This document shows positions 1 through 9,334 of a stretch of DNA of 64,000 nt, one piece after another. The first letter of the stretch is position 1. The number at the start of each line of letters is the position of its first letter. The position numbers and the translations under genes were made by a program. The notes under the pieces were generated by a model, which worked only from the letters and a program-made list of their open reading frames with translations, ran no database searches and was not told the origin of the DNA. Source of the DNA: Halobacillus kuroshimensis DSM 18393 (lineage in GTDB: Bacteria; Bacillota; Bacilli; Bacillales; Halobacillaceae); NCBI RefSeq assembly GCF_000425705.1, contig NZ_AUDY01000008.1, positions 682,001 to 746,000 of the forward strand. Direction: 5' to 3'.

Positions 1-4
1 TGAC

Positions 5-733
5 ATGCATATGGATATATTAACGCTGTTTCCAGAAATGTTCGAAGGTGTCCTACAGAATTCCATTATGAAGCGGGCTCGTGAGCAGCAGGCTTTTTCA
101 TATGAGTATGTGAATTTCCGTGATTACACAACAAGTAAGCATAATAAGGTGGATGACTATCCTTACGGGGGTGGAGCTGGTCTTGTACTCTCCCCGCAGC
201 CAATTTTCGACAGCATTGAGGCCATCCGGGAAAAATCGGAAAAGCCTCCACGTGTCGTCCTGCTTTGTCCGCAGGGGGAACCTTATTCCCAACAGAAGGC
301 GGAAGAGCTTTCTGAGGAAGACCATCTTGTATTTATCTGCGGCCATTATGAAGGATATGATGAGCGCATCCGCCAAGAGCTTGTGACCGATGAGATTTCC
401 ATCGGAGACTACGTGCTCACTGGTGGTGAACTCGGAGCAATGGTGGTCATTGATTCCGTCGTCCGTCTGCTTCCCGGGGTGCTCGGAAATGAACAGTCGG
501 CTCCGATGGATTCCTTTTCCAACGGCCTCCTGGAGCATCCTCATTATACGCGGCCGGCCGATTTCCGGGGGATGAAGGTCCCTGATGTCCTTCTTTCGGG
601 CAATCACGCTAAAATCGATGAATGGAGACACAAAGAGTCTCTGAAGCGTACGTATGAACGCAGGCCGGACCTTTTAGAGAAGAAAGAGCTGTCGGATCAG
701 GAAAAAACATGGCTCGATGAGTGGAAAAATTAA
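5..733 (+). CDS. trmD: tRNA (guanine37-N1)-methyltransferase TrmD
   Basis: TrmD methylates G37 next to the anticodon of certain tRNAs with S-adenosylmethionine, which prevents +1 frameshifting. It is a 242-residue SPOUT enzyme of normal length. The N-terminus [13 protein letters not shown] is typical. The trefoil-knot SAM site is visible as [13 protein letters not shown] (about 109-121) and [13 protein letters not shown] (about 139-151). Start codons at 5 and 11 are both possible. The TGA at 1-3 may be the stop of an upstream gene, usually rimM, but that lies outside the window. A separate promoter precedes rplS, although read-through is possible. Confidence 0.96.
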   Translation: MHMDILTLFPEMFEGVLQNSIMKRAREQQAFSYEYVNFRDYTTSKHNKVDDYPYGGGAGLVLSPQPIFDSIEAIREKSEKPPRVVLLCPQGEPYSQQKAEELSEEDHLVFICGHYEGYDERIRQELVTDEISIGDYVLTGGELGAMVVIDSVVRLLPGVLGNEQSAPMDSFSNGLLEHPHYTRPADFRGMKVPDVLLSGNHAKIDEWRHKESLKRTYERRPDLLEKKELSDQEKTWLDEWKN

Positions 734-743
734 CAGCCGACGG

Positions 744-772
744 TTGAAGTTTTTCTCCCCCTATGGTATATT
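744..772 (+). promoter_or_regulatory. sigma-A promoter of rplS
   Basis: The -35 TTGAAG (744-749) and -10 TATATT (767-772) are 17 bases apart, and a TG dinucleotide at 764-765 makes an extended -10. It lies in the trmD-rplS gap about 95 bases before the rplS start, so it would give a leader of about 85 nt. Confidence 0.8.
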
Positions 773-778
773 AAATTT

Positions 779-864
779 TGTGCTTAAACGATCGGTTTAA
801 GTGGAAAACGATGTTCCGCTGCCTCTTAGAAGACAAGAGCATTAGTTAAAAAGGAGTGAAGATC
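779..864 (+). ncRNA. rplS 5' leader, candidate L19 leader
   Basis: The predicted transcript starts near 779. It contains a perfect 7-bp hairpin, CTTAAAC / GTTTAAG (783-789 and 795-801, 5-nt loop), and a second CTCTT / AAGAG stem-loop just before the Shine-Dalgarno sequence AAAGGAG. Ribosomal protein L19 leaders that give autoregulation are known in Firmicutes. Matching this one to that family is an inference from position and structure; a covariance-model search would decide. Confidence 0.5.
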
Positions 865-1209
865 ATGCAACAGTTGATTCATGACATTACAAAAGAACAG
901 CTTCGTACAGATCACCCTGACTTCCGTCCTGGTGACACTGTCAAAGTACACGTGAAGGTTGTCGAGGGCACCCGTGAGCGTATCCAGGTATTCGAAGGTG
1001 TTGTTATTAAACGTCAGAACGGTGGAATCAGCGAAACATTCACAGTTCGTAAGATTACTTACGGTACAGGTGTTGAGCGTACATTCCCAGTTCATTCACC
1101 ACGTATTGCTAAAATCGAACGTTCCCGTCGTGGTAAAGTACGCCGTGCGAAACTTTACTATCTACGTAACCTTCGTGGTAAAGCAGCACGTATTAAAGAA
1201 ATTATCTAA
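865..1209 (+). CDS. rplS: 50S ribosomal protein L19
   Basis: L19 is a large-subunit protein at the 30S-50S interface. The 114-residue product matches the family length and has typical segments: [32 protein letters not shown] and the basic tail [20 protein letters not shown]. The ATG at 865 is chosen because AAGGAG (852-857) is well spaced from it; an upstream in-frame GTG at 856 overlaps that site. Codon use is strongly biased, as expected for a highly expressed gene. A strong terminator follows, so it looks monocistronic. Confidence 0.97.
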   Translation: MQQLIHDITKEQLRTDHPDFRPGDTVKVHVKVVEGTRERIQVFEGVVIKRQNGGISETFTVRKITYGTGVERTFPVHSPRIAKIERSRRGKVRRAKLYYLRNLRGKAARIKEII

Positions 1210-1217
1210 ACCGGTGA

Positions 1218-1249
1218 AAAGGAGCTTGCGTATGCCAAGCTCCTTTTTT
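1218..1249 (+). terminator. rho-independent terminator after rplS
   Basis: A perfect 11-bp stem AAAGGAGCTTG / CAAGCTCCTTT (1218-1228 and 1236-1246) with a 7-nt loop runs into six T residues. Confidence 0.95.
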
Positions 1250-1325
1250 CTACTTTATAATAAGTTCCAGCTGTTATACGATGAAAACAGCAAAGATGAA
1301 CGTCATAAGACAGGGAAGTGGGGAA

Positions 1326-1877
1326 ATGAAGCAACAGTGGTTGGACTGGGTCAAAGCATTTGCCATTGCTGCTGTTCTGGCAGTGATTGTACGGGTATTT
1401 ATTTTTGCACCTGTTGTCGTCGAAGGACCGTCTATGCTTACGACACTTCATAGTGGAGATCACCTCATTGTGAGTAAGCTGCATAAACGTCTGACTTCTC
1501 CTGATCGGTTTGATGTCGTCGTTTTTCATGCAACAGAACAGAAAGATTACATAAAACGGGTCATCGGTATCCCAGGGGATCACATCGCCTATGAAAATGA
1601 TCAGTTATATGTGAATGGCGAACGGGTGGAGGAGCCGTTTCTTGAAGAAAGAAAGGCGCAGCTTCCGGAAGACGGAAGATTGACCAGTGACTTCAGGATG
1701 GAGGAGGACATTCCAGGGGGTTTTGAGGAAGTGCCTGAAGGTCATGTCTTTGTCCTTGGGGATAATCGGGACAATTCAACAGACAGCCGTGTTCTCGGCA
1801 TGATTCCGGAAGAGCAGCTGGTTGGAGAAGCTGTGTTATCCTACTGGCCGCTGGACCGTATCCGTATCGTTAATTAG
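1326..1877 (+). CDS. lepB: signal peptidase I (type I leader peptidase)
   Basis: This membrane serine protease removes signal peptides from secreted proteins. The 183-residue product has one N-terminal transmembrane segment (about 8-28). The catalytic Ser is in VVEGPSM (S36) and the catalytic Lys in [11 protein letters not shown] (K77). Box [12 protein letters not shown] follows. The short single-membrane form is the usual Gram-positive Sip type. Upstream in-frame ATGs at 1281 and 1296 lack a clear ribosome site, while 1326 follows a G-rich GGGAAGTGGGGA. A TATAAT at 1256-1261 could be its -10, but no good -35 is seen. It sits between rplS and rbgA, a place with no gene in B. subtilis 168. Confidence 0.93.
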   Translation: MKQQWLDWVKAFAIAAVLAVIVRVFIFAPVVVEGPSMLTTLHSGDHLIVSKLHKRLTSPDRFDVVVFHATEQKDYIKRVIGIPGDHIAYENDQLYVNGERVEEPFLEERKAQLPEDGRLTSDFRMEEDIPGGFEEVPEGHVFVLGDNRDNSTDSRVLGMIPEEQLVGEAVLSYWPLDRIRIVN

Positions 1878-1887
1878 GAGGATTTAC

Positions 1888-2730
1888 ATGAGTATACAAT
1901 GGTTTCCCGGGCACATGGCAAAAGCGAAACGGGAAGTAGCAGAAAAATTAAAGCTCGTTGACTTTGTCATTGAACTTGTCGATGCCCGAGCACCTTTATC
2001 TTCACAGAACCCGATGCTTCACGGGATTCTTCAGGAAAAGCCGAAAATGGTTGTGCTGATGAAAAAAGATCTGGCTGATCCTGCAGTCACAGAGCAGTGG
2101 ATCGACTATTTCCAAAACAAGAATATTCCCGCTGTTGCGATTGAAGCCAATCAAAAGCAGGATGTCCAGCGGGTGGTTCAGAAGGCAAAAGCTCTCGGGA
2201 AGGAAAAAATCGATAAGCTCGTGGCCAAGGGGATTCGTCCAAGAGCTTCAAGAGCGATGATTATCGGTATCCCGAACGTCGGAAAATCGACGCTGATCAA
2301 CCGTCTTGTAAATAAAAGAGCCGCAAAAACGGGAGATAAACCCGGGGTTACGACGAAACAGCAGTGGATTAAAGTGAAGAAAGAATTTGAACTGCTGGAT
2401 ACACCGGGAATCCTCTGGCCTAAATTTGAGGAAGAAGAGGTCGGATACCGCCTCGCGTCCATCGGGACGATCAAGGATCAAATTCTGCCTAAGGAAGATG
2501 TAGCCGCCTACGTTCTTGATTTTCTCAGCCGGGAATATCCAAGTATGCTTGAACATCGGTTCGGGCTGGACCAGGTTGATGATATGATGGACGTTTTTGA
2601 GCACATTGGTAAAAAACGGGGCTGCCTGGAAAGCGGGGGCCACGTGAATTTTGAAAAAGTGTCCGATATTATTCTTCAGGATTTACGCACAGGAAAACTC
2701 GGGCTGATCAGTCTGGAAACCCCTGAATAG
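1888..2730 (+). CDS. rbgA: 50S ribosome assembly GTPase RbgA (YlqF)
   Basis: RbgA is a circularly permuted GTPase needed for late 50S assembly around L16 incorporation. The 280-residue product begins [16 protein letters not shown], the family signature including the catalytic His. The permuted motif order is visible: G4 first (MKKD, 58-61), then G1 GIPNVGKST (about 126-134), then G3 DTPGI (171-175). G4 is normally NKxD; here Met replaces the base-contacting Asn. The start at 1888 follows TAGGAGGA, which overlaps the lepB stop, so lepB and rbgA are probably co-transcribed. Confidence 0.95.
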   Translation: MSIQWFPGHMAKAKREVAEKLKLVDFVIELVDARAPLSSQNPMLHGILQEKPKMVVLMKKDLADPAVTEQWIDYFQNKNIPAVAIEANQKQDVQRVVQKAKALGKEKIDKLVAKGIRPRASRAMIIGIPNVGKSTLINRLVNKRAAKTGDKPGVTTKQQWIKVKKEFELLDTPGILWPKFEEEEVGYRLASIGTIKDQILPKEDVAAYVLDFLSREYPSMLEHRFGLDQVDDMMDVFEHIGKKRGCLESGGHVNFEKVSDIILQDLRTGKLGLISLETPE

Positions 2731-2741
2731 ATGCAGGAAGG

Positions 2742-2775
2742 AGCGCTGCAGGCCCGTGCCTGGAGCGCTTTTTTT
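2742..2775 (+). terminator. terminator after rbgA
   Basis: AGCGCT and CAGGC pair with GCCTG and AGCGCT across a single G-G mismatch and a short CCGT loop. Seven T residues follow. Confidence 0.93.
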
Positions 2776-2830
2776 ATGCGTGTGAACCTGTAGATCCGAC
2801 AGTCGAATTAAAAGAAACGGAGGAGCCATC

Positions 2831-3592
2831 ATGTCCAAACGTACAATCAATGAAATTAAAGCCATGCTGCAGGCACAGAAGCCGACAGAAGCCCAATGGG
2901 AGGAACTGTCCGGGGACACCCGAAAAGGCGTACAGCACCTGTTGAAGCAGTACACAGACAGGCAGAAGAAAAAAGAGGCCCTTCGCAAACAGTATGAAGA
3001 CATGCTTGTGTTTGAAAAAGAAGCCTGGGCAGGGGAGCGGCAATATGTATGCGGTATTGATGAAGCCGGAAGGGGGCCGCTTGCTGGTCCGGTCGTCGCA
3101 GGAGCGGTTGTCCTTCCCGATGATTATTATCTGGAAGGTCTATATGATTCCAAGCAGCTTTCAGAATCCAGGCGGGAAAGTTTTTATGAACAGATTACAA
3201 GAGATGCCGACTGGGCAGCCGGAATTGTATCCAGCGAGGAAATCGATCAGCTCAATATCTATCAGGCGGCCAGGCTCGCTATGAAACGAGCCGTATCCCA
3301 GTTGAAACACGAGCCGGATCACCTTTTGGTCGACGCGATGACGCTCGGTGATGGATGGAGTGAAACGAAACTGATCAAAGGGGATCAACGGAGTGTATCC
3401 ATCGCTGCTGCCAGTGTGATTGCCAAAGTAACGAGGGACCGGATGATGGCAGAACTCGACGAAGTGTATCCGAGCTACCAGTTCAAGTCCAACCAGGGCT
3501 ATGGAACCAAAGATCACCTGTGGGCCCTTGAAACCTATGGAATCACCCCTGTACACAGGAAAACCTTTGCTCCCGTAAAAAACATGCTCTAG
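2831..3592 (+). CDS. rnhB: ribonuclease HII
   Basis: RNase HII cuts RNA in RNA-DNA hybrids and removes single ribonucleotides misincorporated in DNA. The 253-residue length is normal. The metal-binding motif is GIDEAGRGPLAGPVV (D77, E78), and a further acidic ligand is D168 in LLVDAMTL. The Bacillus-type N-terminal extension of about 70 residues is present (MSKRTINEIKAML). The start at 2831 follows GGAGGAGCC. In B. subtilis, ylqG and ylqH lie between rnhB and sucC; here both are missing. Confidence 0.96.
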   Translation: MSKRTINEIKAMLQAQKPTEAQWEELSGDTRKGVQHLLKQYTDRQKKKEALRKQYEDMLVFEKEAWAGERQYVCGIDEAGRGPLAGPVVAGAVVLPDDYYLEGLYDSKQLSESRRESFYEQITRDADWAAGIVSSEEIDQLNIYQAARLAMKRAVSQLKHEPDHLLVDAMTLGDGWSETKLIKGDQRSVSIAAASVIAKVTRDRMMAELDEVYPSYQFKSNQGYGTKDHLWALETYGITPVHRKTFAPVKNML

Positions 3593-3633
3593 AAGGGGGA
3601 GCCGTTTTCGTTATTGAAAAAGACTCTTCAAGG

Positions 3634-3680
3634 GAGTAGGAACAGAGGAGACGGATCTGCTCTGTCCTACTCTCTTTTTA
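3634..3680 (+). terminator. terminator between rnhB and sucC
   Basis: GAGTAGGA and CAGAG (3634-3641, 3643-3647) pair with CTCTG and TCCTACTC (3660-3672) around one bulged A. The stem is followed by TCTTTTTATTT. Confidence 0.88.
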
Positions 3681-3739
3681 TTTACATAAGATAATTTTTG
3701 TTAATCTATTGAATTTTTCGACAGATATCACGCTTTTTA

Positions 3740-3769
3740 TGGACAATTGACAGCGTTTTTTTATACAAT
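3740..3769 (+). promoter_or_regulatory. probable sigma-A promoter of sucCD
   Basis: TGGACA (3740-3745) and TACAAT (3764-3769) are separated by 18 bases. A better -35 hexamer, TTGACA, lies at 3747-3752 but is too close to this -10. It is placed 35 bases before the sucC start. Confidence 0.6.
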
Positions 3770-3803
3770 GTACTTGCAGTGAAAATTGATGGGAGGATGA
3801 AAC

Positions 3804-4964
3804 ATGAACATTCATGAGTATCAAGGAAAACAAATCATGCGTGATTTTGGCGTTTCTGTGCCAAATGGATACGTAGCTTATACAGTCGATGAAGCTGTTG
3901 AGGCAGCAGAGAAGCTTGGCAGCAGCGTTACTGTCGTGAAAGCGCAGATCCATGCAGGTGGGCGTGGAAAAGCGGGCGGAGTGAAAATCGCCAAAAATCT
4001 TGATGAAGTACGTACATATGCCGATGAAATACTGGGTTCAACGCTTGTCACCCATCAGACTGGACCAGAAGGCAAGGAAGTTAAGCGCTTACTCATCGAG
4101 GAAGGATGCGACATTCAGAGTGAATATTATGTCGGTCTTGTCCTTGACCGTGCTACAAGCCGGGTGACGATGATGGCCTCTGAAGAGGGGGGTACGGAGA
4201 TTGAGGAAGTGGCATCTGAAACACCGGAAAAAATCTTCAAGGAAGTCATTGATCCGGTTACAGGTCTGACTCCTTTCCAGGCAAGACGTCTGGCTTTTAA
4301 TATCAACATCCCTAAAGAAGCTGTAGGTAAAGCGGTCAAGTTCATGCTCGGCTTGTATGATGTGTTCGTTAAAAAGGATTGCTCCGTAGCTGAAATCAAT
4401 CCCTTAGTCACTACTGGAGACGGGGACGTCCTTGCCCTGGATACAAAGTTGAATTTTGACGACAATGCTCTGTTCCGTCAAAAAGATATCATGGAGCTTC
4501 GTGATCTGGATGAAGAAGACCCGAAAGAAGTGGAAGCATCCAAGTATGATCTCAGCTACATCGCCCTGGATGGCAATATCGGCTGCATGGTTAACGGAGC
4601 TGGACTGGCTATGGCGACGATGGATACTATCAAGCACTACAGCGGTGATCCAGCGAACTTCCTTGATGTCGGCGGCGGTGCGACGACGGAGAAAGTCACA
4701 GAAGCTTTCAAAATTATTTTATCCGACGATAACGTAAAAGGGATTTTCGTCAACATTTTCGGAGGCATTATGAAATGTGATGTCATTGCTGAAGGTGTCG
4801 TAGAAGCGACGAAGCAGATCGGTTTGACACTTCCGCTTGTCGTCCGTCTGGAAGGAACCAACGTCGAGGACGGAAAGAAAATTCTTGATGAATCCGGTTT
4901 GAACATTACTTCTGCAGATTCCATGGCAGAAGGCGCACAAAAAATCGTGGAACTAGTGAAGTAG
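3804..4964 (+). CDS. sucC: succinate-CoA ligase, beta subunit (ADP-forming)
   Basis: The beta subunit of succinyl-CoA synthetase works in the TCA cycle, coupling succinyl-CoA cleavage to ATP or GTP formation. The 386-residue product has an N-terminal ATP-grasp domain ([28 protein letters not shown] near 51-61) and a C-terminal ligase domain with [11 protein letters not shown] and [15 protein letters not shown]. The Shine-Dalgarno GGGAGGATG precedes the ATG at 3804. sucD follows after 17 bases, so the two form an operon. Confidence 0.97.
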   Translation: MNIHEYQGKQIMRDFGVSVPNGYVAYTVDEAVEAAEKLGSSVTVVKAQIHAGGRGKAGGVKIAKNLDEVRTYADEILGSTLVTHQTGPEGKEVKRLLIEEGCDIQSEYYVGLVLDRATSRVTMMASEEGGTEIEEVASETPEKIFKEVIDPVTGLTPFQARRLAFNINIPKEAVGKAVKFMLGLYDVFVKKDCSVAEINPLVTTGDGDVLALDTKLNFDDNALFRQKDIMELRDLDEEDPKEVEASKYDLSYIALDGNIGCMVNGAGLAMATMDTIKHYSGDPANFLDVGGGATTEKVTEAFKIILSDDNVKGIFVNIFGGIMKCDVIAEGVVEATKQIGLTLPLVVRLEGTNVEDGKKILDESGLNITSADSMAEGAQKIVELVK

Positions 4965-4981
4965 GAAAGGCGGGGAATGAG

Positions 4982-5884
4982 ATGAGTGTATTTATTAACA
5001 AGGATACTAAAGTGATTGTTCAAGGGATTACAGGATCAACAGCCTTGTTTCACACGAAGCAGATGGTGGAATACGGCACACAGATTGTCGGTGGAGTAAC
5101 ACCAGGCAAAGGCGGCACAGAAGTGGAAGGCATTCCTGTTTTCAATACCGTATCAGAAGCGGTTGAAAAAACAGGTGCCAACGCTTCGGTCATCTACGTA
5201 CCTGCCCCATTTGCTGCAGATGCCATTATGGAAGCGACAGATGCAGAAATGGATCTGGCCATCTGCATTACCGAGCATATTCCTGTTCTGGATATGATTA
5301 AAGTGAAACGGTATATGGAAGGCAGGAAGACGCGTCTTGTCGGGCCGAACTGTCCGGGAGTCATTACGCCGGATGAATGTAAAATCGGCATCATGCCTGG
5401 ATACATCCATAAGAAAGGCCATGTAGGGGTTGTATCCCGGTCCGGTACATTGACGTATGAAGCCGTACACCAGCTGTCTGAGGCAGGAATCGGTCAATCC
5501 ACAGCCGTAGGCATCGGTGGTGACCCTGTAAATGGCACTGACTTTATTGATGTCTTAAAAGCCTTCAATGAGGATGACGATACGGAAGCTGTCATTATGA
5601 TTGGTGAAATCGGCGGAACCGCTGAGGAAGAAGCGGCTGAATGGGTGAAAGCGAACATGAACAAACCTGTTGTCGGCTTTATCGGAGGCAGAACAGCACC
5701 ACCAGGGAAACGTATGGGGCACGCGGGTGCCATCATTTCCGGTGGTAAAGGGACAGCGGATGAGAAAATCCGTGTCATGAATGAATGTGGGATTCAAGTG
5801 GCAGAGACTCCATCTGTCATGGGAGAAACCCTTATTGAAGTATTGAAAAATGAAAATCTTTTCGACAAATGTAAGACCCATTAA
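4982..5884 (+). CDS. sucD: succinate-CoA ligase, alpha subunit
   Basis: The alpha subunit carries the CoA-binding Rossmann fold and the phosphorylated active-site His of succinyl-CoA synthetase. The 300-residue product starts [18 protein letters not shown]. Recognisable motifs are [20 protein letters not shown] and the phospho-His loop [13 protein letters not shown] (H247). It is translated right after sucC with GGAAAGGCGGGG as ribosome site. The downstream stem at 5897-5926 may end the transcript. Confidence 0.97.
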   Translation: MSVFINKDTKVIVQGITGSTALFHTKQMVEYGTQIVGGVTPGKGGTEVEGIPVFNTVSEAVEKTGANASVIYVPAPFAADAIMEATDAEMDLAICITEHIPVLDMIKVKRYMEGRKTRLVGPNCPGVITPDECKIGIMPGYIHKKGHVGVVSRSGTLTYEAVHQLSEAGIGQSTAVGIGGDPVNGTDFIDVLKAFNEDDDTEAVIMIGEIGGTAEEEAAEWVKANMNKPVVGFIGGRTAPPGKRMGHAGAIISGGKGTADEKIRVMNECGIQVAETPSVMGETLIEVLKNENLFDKCKTH

Positions 5885-5896
5885 AAGGGAGTCCGG

Positions 5897-5928
5897 GGAG
5901 GCCGTATCGATAAAGATGCGGCCTCCTT
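5897..5928 (+). terminator. possible terminator after sucD
   Basis: An 8-bp GC-rich stem GGAGGCCG / CGGCCTCC (5897-5904 and 5919-5926) has a 14-nt loop, but only TTAT follows. Without a proper T run it may be a weak or factor-assisted terminator. Confidence 0.55.
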
Positions 5929-5959
5929 ATCATGAAATCCAATACAAATGAGGTGCCGT

Positions 5960-6841
5960 ATGAATTCCAAACGAATCAGACTGATCGGCCTGCACAGCCT
6001 TTCGATGATAAGCAGAGCACGGATAAGAAGTCTGCTGACATCTGACCCTGAACTCGATTTCCTCACAAACTTTTCCCCCGAACAATTCGCTTCTTTAACA
6101 GGGATCCCTATCCACACCTCCCATATGATTTATCGAAGGCTGAAAGACCCTAATATAATGAAGAAACTCGATAACTATTTTCGGAGGTATACCATTTTAA
6201 CGTGGTTTGATGACCGGTTTCCTCCTATGTTCCGCACCATTCCCGACCCTCCTTTAGTGTTGTATATAGAGGGCCATCCCGATCTTCTCTCCAACGCTTT
6301 CTCCCTCAGCGTCATCGGTACTAGAAAACCTTCTTCTTACGCTTTCCCAGCTATGAAACAGGTGCTCACTCCACTCATTAAGCAGGGAGCCATGATTGTC
6401 AGCGGGATGGCTTATGGAATTGATCAGTATGCGCATACCCTCGCTGTTCATAATGGCGGAAAGACAGCCGCTGTTCTCGGGTCGGGTTTTGAGCACATTT
6501 ACCCTTCAAACAACCTTTCTTTGTATAAACAAATGGCTGACCATCATATAGTCATTAGTGAATACCCTCCTGATATGCCGCCGAAGAAATATCATTTCCC
6601 TGAAAGGAACCGGCTTATTTCAGGATTGAGCCCCGCCACATTTGTCATTGAAGCAAAAATGAGAAGTGGGACAATGATTACGGTAGACCAGGCTCTGGAG
6701 CAGGGGAGAAGCGTGTATGCCCTTCCAGGTCCGGCGGGAAGCCCGACAAGTGAGGGGTGCCACCACCTTATAAATGAAGGGGCCAAGCTTGTTCACACGT
6801 ACCAAGACATAGCCGAAGACTGGTTTGAAAAATTTGAATAA
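5960..6841 (+). CDS. dprA: DNA-processing protein DprA (Smf)
   Basis: DprA binds incoming single-stranded DNA during natural transformation and loads RecA. The 293-residue product has an N-terminal helical region and a Rossmann-like DprA core with SVIGTRKPSSYAF, SGMAYGIDQYAH, GSGFEHIYPSNN and ERNRLISGLSPATFVIEA. The ATG at 5960 follows AGGTG. An ATG at 5948 would add four residues but has no ribosome site. Its place between sucD and topA is conserved in Bacillaceae. Presence suggests, but does not prove, competence. Confidence 0.93.
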   Translation: MNSKRIRLIGLHSLSMISRARIRSLLTSDPELDFLTNFSPEQFASLTGIPIHTSHMIYRRLKDPNIMKKLDNYFRRYTILTWFDDRFPPMFRTIPDPPLVLYIEGHPDLLSNAFSLSVIGTRKPSSYAFPAMKQVLTPLIKQGAMIVSGMAYGIDQYAHTLAVHNGGKTAAVLGSGFEHIYPSNNLSLYKQMADHHIVISEYPPDMPPKKYHFPERNRLISGLSPATFVIEAKMRSGTMITVDQALEQGRSVYALPGPAGSPTSEGCHHLINEGAKLVHTYQDIAEDWFEKFE

Positions 6842-6910
6842 TCGATGACAAAGGTGGTACAGTACTAAGAAGAATTAGTCGTTATTCCCTAATAAAGAGA
6901 GAGGACCGGT

Positions 6911-6939
6911 TTGACAAACGGTTTCATTGTATTTAATAA
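6911..6939 (+). promoter_or_regulatory. sigma-A promoter of topA
   Basis: Consensus -35 TTGACA (6911-6916) is followed by a 17-base spacer and TAATAA (6934-6939). It is 61 bases before the topA ATG, in the 158-bp dprA-topA gap. Confidence 0.78.
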
Positions 6940-6999
6940 TAGGGAAGATTTATTTTATGTAAAATTTATAGAGAAAACACCTCTATGGGAGGAACCTGT

Positions 7000-9075
7000 A
7001 TGGCAGATTATCTTGTAATAGTGGAATCACCTGCAAAAGCAAAAACAATTGAACGCTATCTTGGAAAAAAATATAAAGTTAAAGCTTCCCTCGGGCATGT
7101 CCGTGACCTTCCAAAGAGTCAAATGGGTGTGGACGTGGAACATGAATTTGAACCAAAGTATATTACGATACGAGGCAAGGGTCCTGTATTAAAAGAATTG
7201 AAAACGGCCGCTAAGAAGGCCAAGAAAGTCTACCTTGCAGCCGACCCCGACCGTGAAGGGGAAGCCATTGCGTGGCACCTTGCCCACAGCCTGGACATTG
7301 ATGATAAGTCCAAATGCCGTGTCGTATTTAATGAGATCACTAAAGAAGCTATTAAAGATTCCTTTAAACAACCGCGGAGCATCGATTCAGATCTTGTGGA
7401 CGCTCAACAGGCCAGACGTATCCTTGACAGGCTTGTAGGATACAACATCAGCCCGATTCTCTGGAAAAAAGTGAAAAAAGGGCTGAGTGCCGGGCGTGTA
7501 CAATCCGTTGCAGTAAAAATTATTATTGACCGCGAGAATGAAATTAAAAACTTCCAGCCGGAAGAATACTGGACCATCGAAGCTGATTTCCTGAAGGACA
7601 AGGAGCCTTTTGAAGGATCTTTCTACGGTGTCGATGGTAAAAAGCAGGAGCTTAAGACTCAGCAGGACGTTGAAACGATCCAGTCCCGTCTGGATGGCAG
7701 GAACTTTACAGTAGACAAAGTAAACAAGCGGGAAAGGCGACGGAATCCTTCGCTTCCTTTCACAACATCCTCCCTCCAGCAGGAAGCAGCACGAAAGCTC
7801 AACTTCAGGGCTAAGAAGACGATGATGATTGCCCAGCAGCTTTATGAAGGGATTGATCTCGGCGGCAAACAGGGGATCACTGGTTTGATCACCTATATGC
7901 GTACCGATTCGACACGTCTTTCTAATTCTGCAAAGGATGACGCCAAGCAGTACGTGGAAAACAATTTCGGTAAAGAGTTTCTTGGTGCCGGCAAAGCGGC
8001 TAAAAAGCAGGAAGGGGCACAGGATGCCCACGAAGCGATCCGTCCGACAGGTGCTGATAGAGATCCTAAAGCTATGAAGAGTATCCTCTCCAGGGACCAG
8101 TACCGTCTTTATAAGCTGATCTGGGACCGCTTCATAGCCAGTCAGATGGCACCGGCTGTCCTTGACACGATGACCGTCCACATGACCAATGAAGGGGTGG
8201 AGTTCCGTGCAACGGGCTCTGAGGTCAAATTCAAAGGTTTCATGAAAGTATATGTGGAAGGCAATGATGACAACAAGAAGGAAAAGGATAAGCTCCTGCC
8301 GCATCTCGAGGAAGGCATGACAGTGAAGGCAGAGGAAATCAAGCCGAACCAGCACTTCACTCAGCCGCCTCCACGCTATACCGAAGCGCGCCTTGTAAAA
8401 ACGCTGGAGGAACTGGGGATTGGACGTCCTTCGACTTACGCTCCTACGCTCGATACCATCCAGCGCCGCGGATATGTCGCTTTGGATAATAAACGATTTG
8501 TTCCAACCGAGCTTGGTGAAATCGTCCTTGATCAACTGCGCGAGTACTTCCCGGAAATCATCGATGCTGCGTTTACGAAGGAAATGGAAGATGACCTTGA
8601 TGCCATTGAAGAAGGCAAAGAGGAATGGGCCAACATCATCGGCCAGTTCTATCAAGGTTTTCAGCCGAGACTGGAAAAAGCAGAAAAAGAAATGGAAGAA
8701 GTGGAAATCAAGGATGAGCCTGCAGGCATTGATTGTGAAAAATGCGGCCATGAAATGGTCTATAAAATGGGACGCTACGGAAAGTTTCTCGCCTGTTCCA
8801 ACTTCCCGGAGTGCCGGAATACGAAGCCGATTTTGAAAAAGGTCGGAGTGACTTGTCCGAAGTGTAAAGACGGAGAAGTGGTGGAAAGGAAGAGTAAGAA
8901 GAATCGGAAGTTCTTCGGGTGTGAAAATTATCCGGACTGCGATTTTATTTCCTGGGATAAACCGATCAGCCGGCCATGTCCGAAATGTGAGTCCCTGCTT
9001 GTAGAGAAGAAAGTCAAGAAAGGTACCCAGATCCAATGTACCAGCTGTGATTATAAAGAAGAACCGCAGGCCTGA
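7000..9075 (+). CDS. topA: DNA topoisomerase I
   Basis: Type IA topoisomerase that relaxes negative supercoils. The 691-residue product matches B. subtilis TopA in length. The N-terminal Toprim domain has [17 protein letters not shown] and [16 protein letters not shown], and the catalytic Tyr is in [12 protein letters not shown] (Y299). Three C-terminal zinc-ribbon units follow; the first two have CEKCGHEM...CSNFPEC and CPKCKDGE...CENYPDC, the third CPKC...CTSC. The ATG at 7000 is preferred over 6985 because GGGAGGA (6987-6993) fits it. In B. subtilis trmFO follows; here it does not. Confidence 0.97.
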   Translation: MADYLVIVESPAKAKTIERYLGKKYKVKASLGHVRDLPKSQMGVDVEHEFEPKYITIRGKGPVLKELKTAAKKAKKVYLAADPDREGEAIAWHLAHSLDIDDKSKCRVVFNEITKEAIKDSFKQPRSIDSDLVDAQQARRILDRLVGYNISPILWKKVKKGLSAGRVQSVAVKIIIDRENEIKNFQPEEYWTIEADFLKDKEPFEGSFYGVDGKKQELKTQQDVETIQSRLDGRNFTVDKVNKRERRRNPSLPFTTSSLQQEAARKLNFRAKKTMMIAQQLYEGIDLGGKQGITGLITYMRTDSTRLSNSAKDDAKQYVENNFGKEFLGAGKAAKKQEGAQDAHEAIRPTGADRDPKAMKSILSRDQYRLYKLIWDRFIASQMAPAVLDTMTVHMTNEGVEFRATGSEVKFKGFMKVYVEGNDDNKKEKDKLLPHLEEGMTVKAEEIKPNQHFTQPPPRYTEARLVKTLEELGIGRPSTYAPTLDTIQRRGYVALDNKRFVPTELGEIVLDQLREYFPEIIDAAFTKEMEDDLDAIEEGKEEWANIIGQFYQGFQPRLEKAEKEMEEVEIKDEPAGIDCEKCGHEMVYKMGRYGKFLACSNFPECRNTKPILKKVGVTCPKCKDGEVVERKSKKNRKFFGCENYPDCDFISWDKPISRPCPKCESLLVEKKVKKGTQIQCTSCDYKEEPQA

Positions 9076-9091
9076 GTCCTGTTATATTTTC

Positions 9092-9129
9092 AAGAGCCTA
9101 TGACTATCCTTATAGTCATAGGCTCTTTC
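9092..9129 (+). terminator. terminator after topA
   Basis: A perfect 16-bp stem (9092-9107 paired with 9112-9127, CCTT loop) is followed by a short T-rich tail. It separates topA from the xerC operon. Confidence 0.85.
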
Positions 9130-9141
9130 CAATTATTTTAA

Positions 9142-9170
9142 TTGACACGGGTGGAGTTGGACGCTATAAT
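9142..9170 (+). promoter_or_regulatory. exact-consensus sigma-A promoter in the topA-xerC gap
   Basis: TTGACA (9142-9147), a 17-base spacer and TATAAT (9165-9170) match consensus at every position. The predicted start near 9177 lies about 186 bases before xerC, and no convincing gene lies between them. Confidence 0.82.
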
Positions 9171-9176
9171 TACGCT

Positions 9177-9334
9177 TTGGTAAGGCTACATACTTGACAG
9201 CACTGATGGCACAGCGGCTGGAGTCGGAAATACTGTAATCTTTTCCAATTAATTGTTTAGACTTGGAAACAATTCAGAATTTTGTTACATTTTAATTAAA
9301 TCCATTGTTTATTCAGTCAATGGTGTGATAAAAT
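9177..9334 (+). other. untranslated stretch between topA and xerC where trmFO is expected
   Basis: The full gene-free gap is 9076-9362. After the topA terminator and the consensus promoter come only a 10-codon frame without a ribosome site (9206-9238) and two hairpins. The hairpins are AATTGTTT / AAACAATT (9251-9258, 9267-9274) and CCATTG / CAATGG (9302-9307, 9318-9323). I see no remnant of TrmFO, whose N-terminus would carry a FAD-binding GAGLAG motif. It may be a long leader of xerC or encode a small RNA. Confidence 0.5.
9305..9334 (+). promoter_or_regulatory. possible second promoter of xerC-hslVU-codY
   Basis: TTGTTT (9305-9310) and TAAAAT (9329-9334) are 18 bases apart, with TG at 9326-9327 giving an extended -10. 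It is close to xerC and would give a leader of about 22 nt. Confidence 0.5.

Noticed and set aside
6842-6870. AGGTGGTAC-like string after dprA resembling a T-box fragment
   Set aside because: No specifier stem, T-box bulge or terminator/antiterminator pair is present.
7387-9036. 549-codon open frame on the - strand opposite topA
   Set aside because: It is antisense to a complete, highly conserved topoisomerase and has no family motifs or ribosome site; it reflects codon bias on the coding strand.
9206-9238. 10-codon frame MAQRLESEIL in the topA-xerC gap
   Set aside because: No ribosome site and no sign of selection; too short to support.
9263-9289. Possible CodY box around CAG at 9275-9277 upstream of xerC
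   Set aside because: Only about 10 of 15 positions match, too weak to call.
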